Assembly (NCBI GenBank): GCA_027306995.1
Contig: DAHUXS010000003.1
Location: forward strand, 124,001 to 188,000
Length of the DNA: 64,000 bases
Direction of reading: 5' to 3'
DNA from: Lysobacter sp.
GTDB lineage: Bacteria > Pseudomonadota > Gammaproteobacteria > Xanthomonadales > Xanthomonadaceae
Positions within the stretch are counted from its first letter, which is position 1, and each line of letters starts with the position of its first letter. The notes under the pieces were generated by a model. That model searched no databases. It was given only the letters and a program-made list of their open reading frames with translations, and was not told where the DNA came from. Positions 41,952-51,111 of the stretch are shown piece after piece. The position numbers were made by a program, and so were the translations under genes.

Positions 41952-42704
41952 TTACTTTCCGAGCTTCGCCATCAGCGCCTTGAGCGCGGTTTGCGCGTCC
42001 GGGTGTTCCCAGAGATCGAGCATCGCGTTGAGATCGACATGTTGCGGCGATAGCGCTTCGGCCAGATCGGCGCGCGCGATCGCACGCGTGCGCAACATCG
42101 GCGTGCGCGGCAATCCTTGTAGGCTGGACAGCCAGGCGTGCGCGGCAGCGACGACTTCGCCGTGCGCGGCGAGTTCGTCCACCAGCCCGATCGCCAATGC
42201 CGTCTCGGCATCCACCATCGCGCCGCGCATCAGCAGTTGTTCCGCACGATGGCGGCCGACGGCGCGACGCATCAGGCGCTGGATGCCTTCCGGCACCGCG
42301 ATGCCGACCTGGGTTTCGTTGAGACCGATCTGGAACGGTCCGCGCGCCATGACGCGATGGTCGCAGCACAGCGCCAGCACGCAGCCGCCCGCCGGCGAAT
42401 GGCCGGTGATGGCGGCGACAACCGGAATCGGGCATTCGGCGATCGCGCGCGCGGCGGCGAAGAACGATTCCCAGGCGGCATGCAGAGCGGTGCGATCCTT
42501 GCCGAGCGACATCAGGTGCGGGACGTCGAGCCCGGCCGAGAACACTTTCTCGCCGCCGGCCAGCACGATGCCGTCGCAACCATCGGCGACGGCCTGCACG
42601 AAGGCCGTGACCAGCGTTTCGCACAATTCCGGATTCAGCGCGTTGACCGGCGCACGCTTGAACGTGATGGTGCGGATGGTGGCGGTGTCGTGGTGCTCGA
42701 GCAT
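41952..42704 (-). CDS. Delta3,delta2-enoyl-CoA isomerase-like protein (ECI1 type)
   Basis: This 250-residue crotonase-fold protein lacks the first hydratase glutamate (GGCVLALCCDHRVMA) but keeps the isomerase glutamate in GLNETQVGI. The pair PAGGC and GLNETQ closely resembles mitochondrial enoyl-CoA delta isomerase 1. It should therefore shift double bonds during breakdown of unsaturated fatty acids rather than hydrate. Divergent from the copper chaperone gene with overlapping AT-rich promoter sequences. Confidence 0.78.
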   Translation of the reverse strand: MLEHHDTATIRTITFKRAPVNALNPELCETLVTAFVQAVADGCDGIVLAGGEKVFSAGLDVPHLMSLGKDRTALHAAWESFFAAARAIAECPIPVVAAITGHSPAGGCVLALCCDHRVMARGPFQIGLNETQVGIAVPEGIQRLMRRAVGRHRAEQLLMRGAMVDAETALAIGLVDELAAHGEVVAAAHAWLSSLQGLPRTPMLRTRAIARADLAEALSPQHVDLNAMLDLWEHPDAQTALKALMAKLGK

Positions 42705-42731
42705 GGAAGCGATCCGTACAGGTCAGGCACG

Positions 42732-42737
42732 TATCAT
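42732..42737 (+). promoter_or_regulatory. -10-like TATCAT 6 nt upstream of the PCu(A)C gene
   Basis: TATCAT, then AGGCGG, then ATG. The complementary strand offers TATGAT for the divergent isomerase gene, so the two promoters may overlap. Confidence 0.45.
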
Positions 42738-42743
42738 AGGCGG

Positions 42744-43190
42744 ATGAAGACCCGTCGCCTGATCCTTGCCGCCATCCTCGCCTGCGCCGCGCTGCCCGCG
42801 TTCGCGCGCAACAAGCCCGATGCCTGCGTGCCGGTGGTGCGCGATGCCTGGATCCGCCTGATGCCGGGTGGCATGCCGATGCATGCGGGCTTCGCCCGGA
42901 TCGACAACCCCTGCGATGCAGCAGTTACCGTCACTGGTGTCTCCAGCGAGGCCTATGGCAGCGCCAGCCTCCACGAGAGCACGTTGGTGAACGGAATCAG
43001 CCGGATGCGCGAATTACCGCAGCTGGTGCTGCCGGCGCATGGCAGCGTCGAGCTCAAGCCCGGTGGCCTGCACCTGATGCTGATGGATCCGAAGAAACCG
43101 TTGAAGGCCGGCGATCGCGTCGCGCTGCGCTTCGACGCCGGCAAGAGCCGCAACGTCCGTGGCGATTTCGCGGTGCGCGCCGGCAATTGA
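42744..43190 (+). CDS. PCu(A)C family periplasmic copper chaperone
   Basis: The 148-residue protein has signal MKTRRLILAAILACAALPAFA and a cupredoxin-like domain. The Cu(I) ligands sit in the family pattern H...M...HxM: LHESTLVNGISRM and PGGLHLMLM. Such proteins deliver copper to cytochrome oxidase CuA. There is no Sco gene beside it in this window. Two cysteines (in DACVPV and NPCDAA) could form a disulfide. Confidence 0.88.
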   Translation: MKTRRLILAAILACAALPAFARNKPDACVPVVRDAWIRLMPGGMPMHAGFARIDNPCDAAVTVTGVSSEAYGSASLHESTLVNGISRMRELPQLVLPAHGSVELKPGGLHLMLMDPKKPLKAGDRVALRFDAGKSRNVRGDFAVRAGN

Positions 43191-43205
43191 GCCGGCGGGT
43201 TCGGC

Positions 43206-43595
43206 TTACAGCGAATAATCCAGCTCGTAGTGGTGCACGCCGGCGTCGATGCGGATCGTCATCTTGCCGCGAATGCCTTCGAACCCTTCGCTGCCCGATC
43301 CCGGCACGATATCGACCTCGAGCGAAACAGCGCCGCCATCCATGATCCCGCGATGGCAGGTCATGAAGCTGCCGCTGCGGCCATCGAGCGTGCCGGCGAT
43401 GCGTTCGATCGCGACATAGGCGGCCGATCCGCTTGCCGGATTGCCGGCGGAAATCATCTGCACCACGCTGGTGGCTTCGAGCGCGCCGCTGAACTGCTTG
43501 TCGAAACGGAAGCTGCCGGTCTGCGCGCCGTCGCCGAGATCGAGTCCTGGTTCCATTTTCATCTGCAGGACGAAGGTTCCGGTGGCGATCGACAT
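43206..43595 (-). CDS. DUF3224 family protein
   Basis: The 129-residue protein matches the allene-oxide-cyclase-barrel-like DUF3224 pattern: short beta strands with GSFRFDKQFSGALEATSVVQM, YVAIERIAGTLDGRSGSFMTCHRG, a GIRGKMTI segment and a closing HHYELDYSL. The function of the family is not known. The start MSIATGTFVLQM (43595) gives the normal length; the ORF continues to 43850 only as antisense to folC. Confidence 0.82.
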   Translation of the reverse strand: MSIATGTFVLQMKMEPGLDLGDGAQTGSFRFDKQFSGALEATSVVQMISAGNPASGSAAYVAIERIAGTLDGRSGSFMTCHRGIMDGGAVSLEVDIVPGSGSEGFEGIRGKMTIRIDAGVHHYELDYSL

Positions 43596-43662
43596 GGCGG
43601 GTTCCGCGGATGGGGGAAGGCGGACTATAGCGGCGAATTCGCTCACGACCCACCGCAGCCCC

Positions 43663-43668
43663 GATAAT
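43663..43668 (+). promoter_or_regulatory. -10-like GATAAT 6 nt upstream of folC
   Basis: GATAAT (five of six bases of TATAAT), then GTGTGC, then the folC ATG. No Shine-Dalgarno. Confidence 0.5.
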
Positions 43669-43674
43669 GTGTGC

Positions 43675-44964
43675 ATGAGTGATTCCCTGCAGGACTGGCT
43701 GGCGCGCTTGCAGCGCCAGCATCCCACCGCCATCGAACTCGGCCTCGAACGCGTGCGTGCGGTTGCCGAGCGCATGCGGCTGGCGAAACCGGCGGGTTGC
43801 GTGATCACCGTCGGTGGCACCAACGGCAAGGGATCGACCGTCGCCTTCATCGAGGCGATCGCGCGCGCCGCGGGCCTGCGCGTCGGCGCCTATACTTCGC
43901 CGCACCTGTTGCGCTACAACGAGCGCGTGCGCATCGATGGCGCCGATGCCGGCGATGACGATCTGGTCGCCGCATTCGAGGCGGTCGAGGCCGCACGCGG
44001 CGAGATCTCCCTGACCTATTTCGAAGCGGGCACGCTGGCGGCGCTGTGGTTGTTCGCACGAGCGCAACTCGATCTCGCCATCCTCGAAGTTGGCCTCGGC
44101 GGGCGACTGGATGCGGTGAACATCGTCGACCCCGACGTCGCCGTCATCACCACCGTCGATCTCGACCACATGGAATGGCTGGGCGAGGACCGCGAGGACA
44201 TCGGCGTCGAGAAGGCCGGCATCGCACGCGCATGGAAGCCGCTGGTGCTGGGCGATGACGAACCACCTTCGAGCGTGTTGCGGCGCGCCTACGCGATCGG
44301 TGCATCGGCGCTGCGGATGGGTTGCGATTTCTTTGTCGATCGCGTCGCCGATGGCGACGGTTGGCAATGGCGCGAACCCGGCTTCATCCTCGACTTGCCG
44401 ATGCCCGACCTGGTCGCGCCGGTGCAGTTGCGCAACGCCGCGGTCGCGATCACCGCGTTACGGGCGTCGCCGCTGGAGATTCCAGAAGAGGCGTGGGCAG
44501 AAGGCATCGCTTCGGCGCGCGTGCCCGGTCGCCTGCAGCCACTGGATTGCGCGGGCGTCGAATACCGGCTCGATGTCGGCCACAACCCGCAGGCCGCGCA
44601 GGCGTTGGCAGAATGGTTGGAGAACCAACCGAAACGGGGGCGTGTCCATGCCGTCTATGCCGCGCTCGCCGACAAGGATGTGGAGGGCGTGACCAGGGCG
44701 CTTGCGCCGTTGATCGACCAGTGGCATCTGGCGGGCCTGGATGTCGAAGGCCGTGCACAGGATGCGGATGCGTTGGCCGCACGATTGAATCTGGCTGGCG
44801 CAACGCGCCATGCCGATGTCGCCGGGGCCTTGCGCCACGTGCAATCCGTCGCCGTGCCGGGCGATCGGGTGCTGGTATTCGGTTCCTTCCACACCGTCGA
44901 AGCGGCCCTGCACGCGCTGCGTTCAGCGGGCTGCCGGGAAGTCGATGGGCCGGCACCGGTATAA
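43675..44964 (+). CDS. folC: Bifunctional folylpolyglutamate/dihydrofolate synthase FolC
   Basis: The 429-residue ATP-dependent ligase adds glutamate to folates and makes dihydrofolate from dihydropteroate. It has the P-loop VGGTNGKGST, AYTSPHLLRYNERVRIDG, LEVGLGGRLDAVNI, TTVDLDHMEWLG and the C-terminal DVGHNPQAA. The usual neighbours accD and trp genes are absent; DUF3224 lies upstream instead. Confidence 0.95.
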   Translation: MSDSLQDWLARLQRQHPTAIELGLERVRAVAERMRLAKPAGCVITVGGTNGKGSTVAFIEAIARAAGLRVGAYTSPHLLRYNERVRIDGADAGDDDLVAAFEAVEAARGEISLTYFEAGTLAALWLFARAQLDLAILEVGLGGRLDAVNIVDPDVAVITTVDLDHMEWLGEDREDIGVEKAGIARAWKPLVLGDDEPPSSVLRRAYAIGASALRMGCDFFVDRVADGDGWQWREPGFILDLPMPDLVAPVQLRNAAVAITALRASPLEIPEEAWAEGIASARVPGRLQPLDCAGVEYRLDVGHNPQAAQALAEWLENQPKRGRVHAVYAALADKDVEGVTRALAPLIDQWHLAGLDVEGRAQDADALAARLNLAGATRHADVAGALRHVQSVAVPGDRVLVFGSFHTVEAALHALRSAGCREVDGPAPV

Positions 44965-44965
44965 T
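44960..44965 (+). promoter_or_regulatory. Perfect TATAAT -10 candidate at the end of folC
   Basis: TATAAT overlaps the folC stop codon, 32 nt before the SPOR-protein ATG. No recognisable -35. It could give the SPOR-purF pair its own promoter. Confidence 0.45.
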
Positions 44966-44997
44966 TGGCGGAAACTCGCTGCGAGCCCGCGCGCCGA

Positions 44998-46119
44998 ATG
45001 GATCGTCCCGTGAAACAGCGCCTCTGGGGCGCCGCCGTCCTGATCGCATTGGCGGTCATCTTCCTGCCCATGCTGGTCAAGGGGCCCGCGCCCGACAGCG
45101 GCGTGTCCGACGTGCCGCTGGATTCGCCGAAAGCGCCCGACGCGACGGTCAAGACCCAGGAATTGCCGCTCGACGTGCCTGGCGCCGTGGGTGCCAATGG
45201 CGCGACCGGCATGCCGGCAGCGCAGGCCAATGTCGACACTCCGGCGACCGCGACCGCAGCCACCACGACGCCGGCACCGAACGCCGCAACGGCGACGACT
45301 GATGCCAAACCGTCGCCGACGACCGCAGCCGGCGATTACGCCGTCAGTTTCGGCAGCTATGGCAGCAGCGGCGATGCCGATCGCGTGGTGCAGGCGGTGA
45401 CCGGAATCAAGCTGCATGGCTACAGCGAGAAGGTGTCGCTGGCGGGCCGTGATGCCTGGCGCGTGCGCATCGGGCCATACCCGACCCGCGAGGCCGCGGA
45501 AGTCGCGCGCGTGCAGGCAGTGCAGTTGAATCCGCAGGTGAAGGCGCAGGTGATCGCGCTCGATGCCAATGCAACGCAAGCGCCGGCACCGACCGCCACC
45601 GCGTCGACCTCGAATGTTGCACCGACGCCGGCCATTGCTACTGCGCCGATCGCCAGCAGCAAACCGGCGGACAAGCCGGTTGAAGCGCCGAAGCCCGCAC
45701 CACCGGTTGCCAAGCCTGACAAGGCGACCACCGCGACGAAGCCGGCGAAACCCGCGCAGTCGACGGAGCCCAAGCCGGTCGTTGCCCAGCACCAGGACAC
45801 GCCGACGGCGCCGAAGCCCGATACGAGCAAGCACGATCAGCCCAAGCCCGAGCCGAAACCCGCCGACAAGCCGGCAGCGTCCGGCACCGGGTTCGCGGTG
45901 CAGCTCGGCGCTTTCGCCAATGCCGCCGAAGCCACCGCGTTGCGCGACAAGGCGCGTGCGGCCGGGTTCAGCGCCACCACCGATACCGTCAAGACCGACA
46001 AGGGCGTGCTGACGCGCGTCCGCCTCGGTCCCGTGGTCGGTCGCGATGCGGCCAACGCGTTGAAAACGCGTGCGCAGGCCACACTTGGTGTGAGCGGAAT
46101 CGTCCGTCCCAGCCCCTGA
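44998..46119 (+). CDS. SPOR-domain membrane protein with two SPOR repeats (DedD-like)
   Basis: The 373-residue protein has a short cytosolic tail, one transmembrane helix (about 8-26, [19 protein letters not shown]) and long Ala/Pro/Lys/Thr-rich linkers. It carries two SPOR domains: about 112-180 ([16 protein letters not shown] to [16 protein letters not shown]) and about 300-373 ([16 protein letters not shown] to [14 protein letters not shown]). SPOR binds denuded peptidoglycan at the division septum. Position between folC and purF matches dedD of gammaproteobacteria, although DedD has one SPOR domain. Confidence 0.87.
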   Translation: MDRPVKQRLWGAAVLIALAVIFLPMLVKGPAPDSGVSDVPLDSPKAPDATVKTQELPLDVPGAVGANGATGMPAAQANVDTPATATAATTTPAPNAATATTDAKPSPTTAAGDYAVSFGSYGSSGDADRVVQAVTGIKLHGYSEKVSLAGRDAWRVRIGPYPTREAAEVARVQAVQLNPQVKAQVIALDANATQAPAPTATASTSNVAPTPAIATAPIASSKPADKPVEAPKPAPPVAKPDKATTATKPAKPAQSTEPKPVVAQHQDTPTAPKPDTSKHDQPKPEPKPADKPAASGTGFAVQLGAFANAAEATALRDKARAAGFSATTDTVKTDKGVLTRVRLGPVVGRDAANALKTRAQATLGVSGIVRPSP

Positions 46120-46130
46120 GGAAAGAGAAA

Positions 46131-47597
46131 ATGTGCGGAATCATGGGCATCGTCGGGACGCAGGACGTCGCGGCGCAACTGTATGACGGCCTGACGGTGC
46201 TGCAGCATCGCGGACAGGACGCGGCCGGCATCGCCACCAGCAATGGCAACGTACTGCGGGTCGAGAAGGGCAAGGGCCTGGTCAGCGATGTCTTCGATGC
46301 CGCCTCGATGGCGCAGTTGCACGGTCGCATGGGCATCGCCCATTGCCGCTATCCGACCGCGGGCAGCGAAGGCAGCGACGAGGCGCAACCGTTCTACGTC
46401 AATGCGCCCTACGGCATCGCGCTGGCGCACAACGGCAACCTGATCAATACCGAAGCGCTGCGCCACGAAGTGATCGAACAGGATCGCCGCGGCCTCAACA
46501 CCACCTCGGATTCCGAAGTGCTGCTCAACGTATTCGCGCACGAGCTGGATGCACAGGACGGGTTGTCGCCGGAGTCCGCGCTACGCGCCGTGGAAGGCGT
46601 GATGCGGCGTGCCAAGGGCGGCTACGCCGTGGTCTGCATGGTGATGGAACTCGGCCTCGTTGCGTTCCGGGATCCCAACGCCATTCGCCCGCTGGTGATC
46701 GGCAAGCGCGAATCCGCGACCGGCGCCGAGTATGCGGTGGCATCGGAATCGGTGGCGCTTGATCTTGCCGGTTTCGAACGCGTGCGCGATGTCGCGCCGG
46801 GCGAGGCGGTGGTGATCACCCAGGATGGCAAACTCCACGCGCGCGTGGTGGCCAAGGATGTGCTGGCGCGCCCGTGCGTGTTCGAATACGTGTATTTCGC
46901 GCGCCCCGACTCGATGATGGACAACATCTCGGTGCACAAGGCGCGCATGCGCATGGGCGTGTCGCTGGGCGAGAAGATTTTGCGCGTGCGCCCGGATCAT
47001 GGCATCGACGTGGTGATTCCGATTCCCGACACCAGTCGCGATGCCGCACTGGAAATCGCCCACGTGCTCGGCGTGAAGTATCGCGAAGGCTTCATCAAGA
47101 ATCGCTACGTCGGCCGCACCTTCATTATGCCGGGACAGGGCGAGCGCCAGAAGTCGGTGCGCCGCAAGCTCAACCCGATCCCGCTGGAATTCAAGGACCG
47201 TGTCGTTCTCTTGGTCGACGATTCCATCGTGCGCGGCACCACCTCGCAGCAGATCGTGCAGATGGCGCGCGATGCCGGCGCCAAGAAGGTCTATCTCGCC
47301 TCCGCCGCGCCGCCGGTGCGCTATCCGAACATCTACGGCATCGACATGCCGAATCCGGAAGAACTGATCGCGCACGGACGCAGCGAGAAGGAAGTCGAGG
47401 AACTGATCGGCTGCGACTGGCTGGTCTACCAGGATCTCGAGGATCTCGAGGCGGCGGTGGCCGGACCCAAGAACATGGGCATGCATTTCGACACCTCGTG
47501 CTTCAGCGGCGAATACGTCACTGGCGTCGCCGACGGATATTTCGAGGCGCTGCAGACGCAGCGCTCCGACGAGGCCAAGGCCAAGCGCCGGGCCTGA
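46131..47597 (+). CDS. purF: Amidophosphoribosyltransferase PurF
   Basis: First committed step of purine synthesis, PRPP plus glutamine to phosphoribosylamine. The 488-residue enzyme begins MCGIMGIVG, with Cys2 as the glutaminase nucleophile after Met removal. It has [25 protein letters not shown] and the PRPP loop [29 protein letters not shown] is the ribosome-binding site. It follows the SPOR gene by 11 nt; the cvpA gene usually found between dedD and purF is missing. Confidence 0.97.
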   Translation: MCGIMGIVGTQDVAAQLYDGLTVLQHRGQDAAGIATSNGNVLRVEKGKGLVSDVFDAASMAQLHGRMGIAHCRYPTAGSEGSDEAQPFYVNAPYGIALAHNGNLINTEALRHEVIEQDRRGLNTTSDSEVLLNVFAHELDAQDGLSPESALRAVEGVMRRAKGGYAVVCMVMELGLVAFRDPNAIRPLVIGKRESATGAEYAVASESVALDLAGFERVRDVAPGEAVVITQDGKLHARVVAKDVLARPCVFEYVYFARPDSMMDNISVHKARMRMGVSLGEKILRVRPDHGIDVVIPIPDTSRDAALEIAHVLGVKYREGFIKNRYVGRTFIMPGQGERQKSVRRKLNPIPLEFKDRVVLLVDDSIVRGTTSQQIVQMARDAGAKKVYLASAAPPVRYPNIYGIDMPNPEELIAHGRSEKEVEELIGCDWLVYQDLEDLEAAVAGPKNMGMHFDTSCFSGEYVTGVADGYFEALQTQRSDEAKAKRRA

Positions 47598-47607
47598 GCC
47601 TCGCGCC

Positions 47608-48411
47608 ATGGGCGATCTCCACGCCGCAGCGAAGGCAGTCCTCGATTGCGGCGACATCGCGGGAAAGCCGAATACCGCACGCGCGCTGGCGGCGGCCTTC
47701 CGCGCTGGCGAATTTGCGGCGGACGAGACATCGCCGCCACCGCAGGCGATCACGATGCCGGGGCGTCCGGCCACGCCGAAGCTGGTGCATCCGCGCGACC
47801 TGCCGCGTCGCGGTTTCGGATCGACGGAAGGACGCGCTGCCTTCATCCACGCCGTCGCCCATATCGAATTCAATGCGATCGATCTCGCATGCGATGCAAT
47901 CCATCGTTTCCGTGGCATGCCTGCGGAGTATTACGCCGATTGGGTGATGGTCGCCGACGACGAAGCGCGTCATTTCATGATGTTGCGCGAACGCTTGCAG
48001 TCATTCGGCCACGACTACGGCGATTTCGACGCCCACAACGGACTGTGGGAAATGGCGGAGAAGACCGCGCACGACGGCCTGGCGCGGATGGCGCTGGTGC
48101 CGCGCGTGCTGGAAGCGCGCGGGCTCGACGTGACGCCGGGCATGATCGTGAAGTTGCGTTCGCTTGGCGACGATGAAACCGCCGATATCCTCGAAGTCAT
48201 CCTGCGGGAAGAAATCGCGCACGTGGCCGCGGGATCGCGCTGGTATCGCTGGCATTGCGAGCGCGCGGGCGTCGAGCCGCGGGCACGGTTTCGCGAACTG
48301 CTGAAGGAATACGCCAGCGGCGTGCTGCACAAGCCGTTCAATATCGAGGCGCGGACGCAGGCCGGTTTCGATCCAGAGGAACTCGAGAGTCTGCTCGCGG
48401 CGGCGGACTGA
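47608..48411 (+). CDS. Ferritin-like DUF455 protein
   Basis: The 267-residue helical protein has ferritin-like metal-binding patterns: AHIEFNAIDLACDA, VADDEARHFMMLRERL and LREEIAHVAAGSRWYRW. DUF455 members are related to di-iron ferritin-like oxidases such as MiaE, but the reaction is unknown. It starts 10 nt after purF and its stop directly abuts the stop of the convergent lpxH gene. Confidence 0.85.
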   Translation: MGDLHAAAKAVLDCGDIAGKPNTARALAAAFRAGEFAADETSPPPQAITMPGRPATPKLVHPRDLPRRGFGSTEGRAAFIHAVAHIEFNAIDLACDAIHRFRGMPAEYYADWVMVADDEARHFMMLRERLQSFGHDYGDFDAHNGLWEMAEKTAHDGLARMALVPRVLEARGLDVTPGMIVKLRSLGDDETADILEVILREEIAHVAAGSRWYRWHCERAGVEPRARFRELLKEYASGVLHKPFNIEARTQAGFDPEELESLLAAAD

Positions 48412-49146
48412 TTACTTCGCGAGTGGCAGCGCGTCCAGGCGGATGCCGTCGCGATCGACCCGCAGCACCGAGCCCTGTTCGTACCAGTCGCCGAGGACGA
48501 TGCGACTGTTGCCACCACCTTCGTCGTGGATCGCCGGACGATGGGTGTGGCCGTGGATCATGCGGCGGATGCCATAGCGCTTGAACCATTCCTGCACGGT
48601 CGACGGAGAAACGTCGCCGATGGTTTCTGCCATGCCGCTTGAAACCAGTTCGCCATAACGCGCCTTGCTCGCCGCGCGCGCCTGCGCCGCGAAGGCGAGG
48701 CGTGCCGGCAGCGGTTGCGCGAGGAATTGCGCCTGCCAGCGCGGATCGCGGGTCTGGGCGCGGAACTGCTGGTAGGCGCTGTCGTCGGTGCACAGCAGGT
48801 CGCCGTGGAGCAGCAGGGTTGGTTCGCCATGGAGATCGATCACCGCGGGATCGGGCAGGATCGCCATGTCGGCGCGGTGTGCGTAATCGTCGCCGACGAG
48901 GAAATCGCGATTGCCGCGGATGAAGGACACCGGGACTCCGCTGGCATGCAGCTCCTGCAACTTGGTCGCGACGAACGCGCCGGCCGAGGAGGGATCGTCG
49001 TCGCCGACCCAGGCCTCGAAGAGATCGCCGAGGACGTAGAGCGCCTCGGCGCCGCGCGCTTCGCCGTCGATGAATTCGCCGAACAGCGCAGTGATGTCGG
49101 GGCGCTCGGGATCGAGATGGAGGTCGGAGATGAACAGCGTGGTCAT
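48412..49146 (-). CDS. lpxH: UDP-2,3-diacylglucosamine diphosphatase LpxH
   Basis: Lipid A synthesis: hydrolyses UDP-2,3-diacylglucosamine to lipid X. The 244-residue calcineurin-like phosphoesterase has FISDLHLD, LYVLGDLFEAWVGDD, GNRDFLVG, LLLHGDLLCTDD and MIHGHTHRP, the full metal-ligand set. The start MTTLFISDLH is at 49146 and TATTTT ends 6 nt upstream. It is divergent from gltX with overlapping -10 elements. Confidence 0.95.
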   Translation of the reverse strand: MTTLFISDLHLDPERPDITALFGEFIDGEARGAEALYVLGDLFEAWVGDDDPSSAGAFVATKLQELHASGVPVSFIRGNRDFLVGDDYAHRADMAILPDPAVIDLHGEPTLLLHGDLLCTDDSAYQQFRAQTRDPRWQAQFLAQPLPARLAFAAQARAASKARYGELVSSGMAETIGDVSPSTVQEWFKRYGIRRMIHGHTHRPAIHDEGGGNSRIVLGDWYEQGSVLRVDRDGIRLDALPLAK

Positions 49147-49151
49147 CGCGC

Positions 49152-49158
49152 TAAAATA
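49152..49158. promoter_or_regulatory. Overlapping divergent -10 elements of gltX and lpxH
   Basis: TAAAAT (49152-49157) lies 6 nt before the gltX ATG. Its complement shifted by one base, TATTTT (49158-49153), lies 6 nt before the lpxH ATG. The whole gap is 17 nt and neither gene has room for a normal leader. Confidence 0.55.
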
Positions 49159-49163
49159 CACCC

Positions 49164-50567
49164 ATGACCGTCCGTACCCGTTTCGCTCCCAGTCCCACCG
49201 GCTACCTCCACATCGGCGGTGCGCGCACCGCGTTGTATTGCTGGCTGGCCTCGCGCCATTCCGATGGCCAGTTCGTCCTGCGCATCGAGGACACCGATCG
49301 CGAACGCAGCACCCAGGCCGCGATCGACGCCATCCTCGAAGCGATGGACTGGCTCGGATTGGGCTACGACGAAGGTCCGATCTACCAGACGGATCGCCTC
49401 GCGCGTTATCGTGAAGTGGCGGAGCAGATGGTCGCGGCCGGTACCGCCTATTACGCCTACGAAACCAAGGAAGAACTCGAAGCGATGCGCGAGGCGGCGA
49501 TGGCCGCCGGCGAGAAGCCGCGCTACAGCGGTCGCTATCGCGATGAGAAGGCAGAATTCCGCGACGATCCCAATCGGGTGATCCGCTTCCGCAATCCGCG
49601 CGAGGGCAGCGTGGTGTTCGACGACCTGGTCAAGGGCCGCATCGAATGGCAGAACACCGAGCTGGACGACCTGGTGATCTTCCGTAGCGACGGCTATCCG
49701 ACCTACAACTTCGCGGTGGTGGTCGACGATCTCGACATGGGCATCACCGACGTGGTGCGCGGTGACGACCACGTCAACAACACGCCGCGCCAGATCAACA
49801 TCTATCGTGCGCTCGGCACGGAACCGCCACGTTTCGCCCACCTGCCGATGATCCTCGACGAGCAGGGCGCCAAGCTCAGCAAGCGCACTGGCGCCGCCGA
49901 CGTGATGCAATACCGCGATGCCGGCTACCTGCCGCACGCGTTGCTCAACTACCTCGTGCGCCTCGGCTGGTCGCATGGCGACCAGGAGATCTTCTCGATC
50001 GCCGAACTCATCGCCTTGTTCGAACTCAAGGACGTCAACGCCAAGGCCGCGCGCCTCGACATGGCCAAGCTCGGCTGGCTCAACCAGCAATACCTGAAGA
50101 ACGACGATCCCGAAGCCGTTGCCCAGCATCTGGTCTGGCATCTGCAGCAGGCGGGCTACGACCTCGCGAAAGGACCGAAGCCAGCCGACGTCGTGGTTGC
50201 GCTGCGCGAGCGCGTACAGACGCTGAAGGAAATGGCGGACAAATCGGGCGTGTGGTTCGGGCCGCTGGAACGCTACGACGATGCCGCGGTCGCCAAGCAC
50301 CTCAAGCCGGAAGCACGTCCGGCGCTGCAAGAAGCGCGCCGCCGTCTCGCGGCACTCACCGAATGGACGGCCACGTCCGTGGGCGAAGCGCTGCACCAGG
50401 TCGCCGAAACCTGCGGTGTCGGCATGGGTAAGGTCGCGCAGCCGCTACGCGTCGCCGTGACCGGAACCCAGGTCAGCCCGGACATCAGCCATACCGTCTA
50501 TCTGTGCGGCCAGGCCGAAGCCCTGACCCGCATCGACGCCGCGCTGGGGAAGATCCCGGTGGCTTGA
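49164..50567 (+). CDS. gltX: Glutamate--tRNA ligase
   Basis: Class I aminoacyl-tRNA synthetase of 467 residues. It has the HIGH-type motif [15 protein letters not shown] (11 residues from the start), [12 protein letters not shown], the [25 protein letters not shown] segment and the KMSKS-type KLSKRTGA. The C-terminal anticodon-binding region is complete. The zinc-knot cysteines of the E. coli type are absent, as in many Xanthomonadales and other GluRS. Translation probably starts on a leaderless mRNA. Confidence 0.97.
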   Translation: MTVRTRFAPSPTGYLHIGGARTALYCWLASRHSDGQFVLRIEDTDRERSTQAAIDAILEAMDWLGLGYDEGPIYQTDRLARYREVAEQMVAAGTAYYAYETKEELEAMREAAMAAGEKPRYSGRYRDEKAEFRDDPNRVIRFRNPREGSVVFDDLVKGRIEWQNTELDDLVIFRSDGYPTYNFAVVVDDLDMGITDVVRGDDHVNNTPRQINIYRALGTEPPRFAHLPMILDEQGAKLSKRTGAADVMQYRDAGYLPHALLNYLVRLGWSHGDQEIFSIAELIALFELKDVNAKAARLDMAKLGWLNQQYLKNDDPEAVAQHLVWHLQQAGYDLAKGPKPADVVVALRERVQTLKEMADKSGVWFGPLERYDDAAVAKHLKPEARPALQEARRRLAALTEWTATSVGEALHQVAETCGVGMGKVAQPLRVAVTGTQVSPDISHTVYLCGQAEALTRIDAALGKIPVA

Positions 50568-50613
50568 GGAAGGCCGGCTTGAGGAAGGCTCAGTTCGGCC
50601 CCATCATTCCGCC

Positions 50614-51111
50614 ATGGGCCGCCACGACCACCACGACTGCACCGATCCCTCGCATCACGTCGATGATGCCGGCAGCTTCATCGCTGCCGTGCAGCACGCC
50701 TGCAGCCAGCGCGGATTGCGGCTGACGCCGATCCGTGAGCGCGTGCTGGCGTTGATCGCCGATGCCGGCCAGCCGATCAAGGCCTACGACCTGCTCGACA
50801 AGGTCCGCGATGGCGACGGTCCCGGTGCCGCCGCGCCGCCGACCATCTACCGCGCGCTCGATTTCCTGCTCGCCAACGGCTTCATCCACAAGCTGGAGTC
50901 GGTGAACGCCTTCGTTGCCTGCCACCATCCGAATTCGGCGCAGCACTCGGTGCCGTTCCTGATCTGCAGTCGCTGCCACAGCGCGGTCGAACTGGAGGAC
51001 CAGGCCATCGTCGAACTGCTCGACAGCAAGGCCCGCGAGCTGGGATTCAGCCCGCAGGCGCAAACGCTGGAAGTGCACGGCCTGTGCGCGGCCTGCAGCG
51101 GTCAGAAATAG
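50614..51111 (+). CDS. zur: Zinc uptake regulator Zur (Fur family)
   Basis: The 165-residue Fur-family repressor has a His-rich N-terminus (MGRHDHHDCTDPSHHVDD), a winged helix (RGLRLTPIRERVLALI to PPTIYRALDFLLANGFIHKLES), structural zinc cysteines CSRC and CAAC, and the regulatory His cluster CHHPNSAQHS. I favour Zur over Fur because of the CHHP pattern and because it is convergent with a ZnuD-like receptor whose control region carries Zur-type repeats. The last 10 nt overlap that receptor gene. Confidence 0.85.
   Translation: MGRHDHHDCTDPSHHVDDAGSFIAAVQHACSQRGLRLTPIRERVLALIADAGQPIKAYDLLDKVRDGDGPGAAAPPTIYRALDFLLANGFIHKLESVNAFVACHHPNSAQHSVPFLICSRCHSAVELEDQAIVELLDSKARELGFSPQAQTLEVHGLCAACSGQK

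Noticed and set aside
50614-51111. Assigning the Fur-family gene as the global iron regulator Fur
   Set aside because: The His-rich N-terminus, CHHP pattern, convergent ZnuD-like receptor and nearby Zur-type repeats point to zinc. Fur is usually found in other contexts.
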